Shown here: one piece after another, positions 62,530-64,000 of the stretch
Position numbering within the stretch: the first letter of the stretch is position 1
Layout: every line of letters starts with the position of its first letter
Origin: DATJPY01 sp035506135
GTDB taxonomy: Bacteria; Myxococcota_A; UBA9160; PR03
Length of the DNA stretch: 64,000 bases
Assembly: GCA_035506135.1 (NCBI GenBank)
Contig: DATJPY010000103.1
Location: 1-64,000, forward strand
Direction of reading: 5' to 3'
The notes under the pieces: model-generated
What the model saw: the letters and a program-made list of their open reading frames with translations, nothing else
Told to the model about the DNA's origin: nothing
Database searches by the model: none
Program-made: the position numbers and the translations under genes

Positions 62530-64000
62530 TTGCGCGTCTCGGGAGACGTACACGGCGACCTGCGGGTCGGCCAGGGGGACTTCTGGAGCCGCGGCCATGC
62601 CGTGGCAGGATTGGTGTTGGGGATCGCGCTCGCCGTCGCGTTCTCCACCTTCGTCGGGAGCTACCACCCGCTCCGGCGCGCAGAGCCCACCCCGGTGCTC
62701 GGACCGCTGCTTCCTGCCCCCGAGCCCGAGGAGACCTCGGCCGTCCCCGAGCCGCTGGCACCGCCGCTGCTCGCGGAGGTGCCCGAGGTCGAGGCGAGCC
62801 CCGTGCCCGACGCGCAGGCGCCGGCCGTGGCCGTTGCGGACGCACCCGCGCCGCCGGCCGCGCCGTCCGCGAGCACGCCGGTCGACCCGACCGCAGCGCG
62901 TCCCGCCGCTGCCTCGATGCCGATCGACGCCGTGGTCGAGGACGAGCTTCGCTCGGGCGACACGCTCTCGACCGCGCTCGAGCGCCACGGCATCTCGGCG
63001 GCGACCGTCGCCGTGATCGGCCGCGAGCTCCGGCCCTACTTCGACTTCCGCCGCGCGCGCCCCGGCCACCGCTTCCGCCTGGTGGCGGGCGCCGAGGGCT
63101 CGCTGATCTCGTTCCACTATCGCGTGTCGGACAAGGAGCGCTACTGGCTCGAGGCCGACGGCGAGGGCTGGAAGGCGTGGCGCGCCGACGCGGGCGCGGT
63201 GCGCCGGCGGGCGCGGCTCGCGGGCACCATCTCGACCACGCTATTCGACGCGGTGCGCGATCTCGGCGAGACCCCGCAGCTCGCGTCGGACTTCGTCGGC
63301 ATCTTCGCCTGGGACGTCGACTTCGCGAAGTCGGTCCATCCCGGCGACGAGTTCCACATCCTCTACGAGCGAAACTACGCGCCGCGCGCCGAGGGCGGCG
63401 GCGTCGAGAAGTACCTGGGTCCCGGCCGCATCCTGGCCGCGAGCTACAAGAACGCGGCGGGCGTCGAGCGGTCGGCGGTCTACTACGAGACCGAGCCGGG
63501 GCACGGCGCCTACTACCGGACCGACGGCAGCTCCGTGAAGCAGACATTCCTCGCCGCCCCGGTCAACTACAGCTACATCAGCTCGACGTTCAGCCACGCC
63601 CGGCTCCACCCGATCCTCGGCGTCTGGCGGCCGCATCCCGGCATCGACTACGCGGCGCCGATGGGGACGCCGATCTGGTCGGTTGCGGACGGCCGGGTCG
63701 CCTTCATGGGCTGGGCGGAGGGCTACGGCAGGCTCGTCAAGATCGAGCACGCGGGCGGCTACGAGTCCTACTACGCCCACATGTCGCGCTTCGCGCCCGG
63801 CCTCGCGGTCGGCAAGAGCATCCGCCAGAAGCAGGTCATCGGCTACGTCGGGATGAGCGGGCTGGCGACCGGCCCGCACGTCTGCTTCCGCGTCACCAAG
63901 GACGGGAGCTACGTCGATCCGGGTCGGGTGCGGATGCCGAGCGGGGTCTCGATCCCGGTGCGGCAGCGACAGGACTTCGAGACGGTGCGGGATCACCTGC
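62530..64000 (+). CDS. M23 peptidase with OapA/LysM-like domain (cut by window end)
   Basis: 490 residues visible with no stop before the window end. The TTG at 62530 has AGGAGGGGGG seven bases upstream. One TM helix (about 25-45) is followed by a Pro/Ala linker, an OapA/LysM-like segment (DELRSGDTLSTALERHGIS), a mixed domain, then the M23 core: HPGIDYAAPMGTPIW (HxxxD), YYAHMSRFA and TGPHVCFRVTKDG. The last motif is normally HxH; here it reads HVC, a variant I recall in some MepM-like proteins. Such enzymes cut peptidoglycan cross-links in the periplasm during cell-wall growth. Confidence 0.88.
   Translation, partial: MRVSGDVHGDLRVGQGDFWSRGHAVAGLVLGIALAVAFSTFVGSYHPLRRAEPTPVLGPLLPAPEPEETSAVPEPLAPPLLAEVPEVEASPVPDAQAPAVAVADAPAPPAAPSASTPVDPTAARPAAASMPIDAVVEDELRSGDTLSTALERHGISAATVAVIGRELRPYFDFRRARPGHRFRLVAGAEGSLISFHYRVSDKERYWLEADGEGWKAWRADAGAVRRRARLAGTISTTLFDAVRDLGETPQLASDFVGIFAWDVDFAKSVHPGDEFHILYERNYAPRAEGGGVEKYLGPGRILAASYKNAAGVERSAVYYETEPGHGAYYRTDGSSVKQTFLAAPVNYSYISSTFSHARLHPILGVWRPHPGIDYAAPMGTPIWSVADGRVAFMGWAEGYGRLVKIEHAGGYESYYAHMSRFAPGLAVGKSIRQKQVIGYVGMSGLATGPHVCFRVTKDGSYVDPGRVRMPSGVSIPVRQRQDFETVRDHL

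Overview
The window is a GC-rich (roughly 70% by eye), densely coded stretch of a Gram-negative chromosome. Outer-membrane beta-barrels, many lipobox proteins, LspA, a bifunctional penicillin-binding protein, TatC and an LptM-like lipoprotein indicate a two-membrane cell. The mix of sterol-type acyl-CoA catabolism, wax ester synthase, sigma-54 signalling and an HD-GYP regulator fits an uncultured deltaproteobacterial-type lineage (Myxococcota, Binatota or similar). This placement is an inference; the window has no rRNA or other phylogenetic marker. No tRNA, CRISPR array, insertion sequence or prophage was recognised.

Layout. 1-5.4 kb: envelope genes (DUF4410 fragment, small lipoproteins, unknown exported proteins, MscS channel). 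5.4-12.6 kb: a tightly coupled seven-gene operon (acyl-CoA dehydrogenase, MaoC-DUF35 fusion, second acyl-CoA dehydrogenase, small MaoC, Ltp2-like aldolase, thiolase, SDR). It resembles the actinobacterial igr cholesterol side-chain operon and is preceded by a perfect dyad of the KstR/PsrA type. 12.6-16.4 kb: methyltransferase, carbonic anhydrase, DUF4410 lipoprotein, glnS. 16.4-18.2 kb (minus): a second aldolase module (Ltp2-like, free-standing DUF35, 3Fe-4S ferredoxin). 18.3-27 kb: phosphoesterase, CsgG-like lipoprotein, flippase-like protein, phosphatase, MBL hydrolase, two dodecins, two nucleotidyl/glycosyltransferase-like proteins, YgfZ. 27-35 kb: two tandem porins, glnB-glnA, wax ester synthase/DGAT, CBS protein. 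35-39.4 kb (minus): argH-lptM-like-dapF-dapA-dapB. 39.5-44.3 kb: PBP1b, TPR lipoprotein, lspA, IclR regulator. 44.4-51.4 kb: malic enzyme, three-gene biotin carboxylase, nucleoside hydrolase, and tatAC on the other strand. 51.5-56.8 kb (minus): PilZ protein, HD-GYP response regulator, NtrC-type regulator, and an unusual AAA+/histidine-kinase fusion. 57-64 kb: double ThyX-like protein, exported unknown, aminotransferase, M20 peptidase, and an M23 peptidase cut by the window end.

Connections. The two aldolase modules feed short acyl-CoAs, including propionyl-CoA, to the carboxylase and malic enzyme region. Near-consensus -24/-12 (sigma-54) promoters stand before glnB-glnA, the wax ester synthase, the second porin, the HD-GYP gene and the AAA+/kinase gene. 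The window may therefore hold part of a sigma-54 network that links nitrogen status, storage lipid, an outer-membrane channel and cyclic-di-GMP turnover. The most distinctive signals are the AAA+/pseudokinase fusion with a repeat-encoded linker, and the twin GTTCCG-N2-CGGAAC dyads upstream of the HD-GYP sigma-54 promoter.
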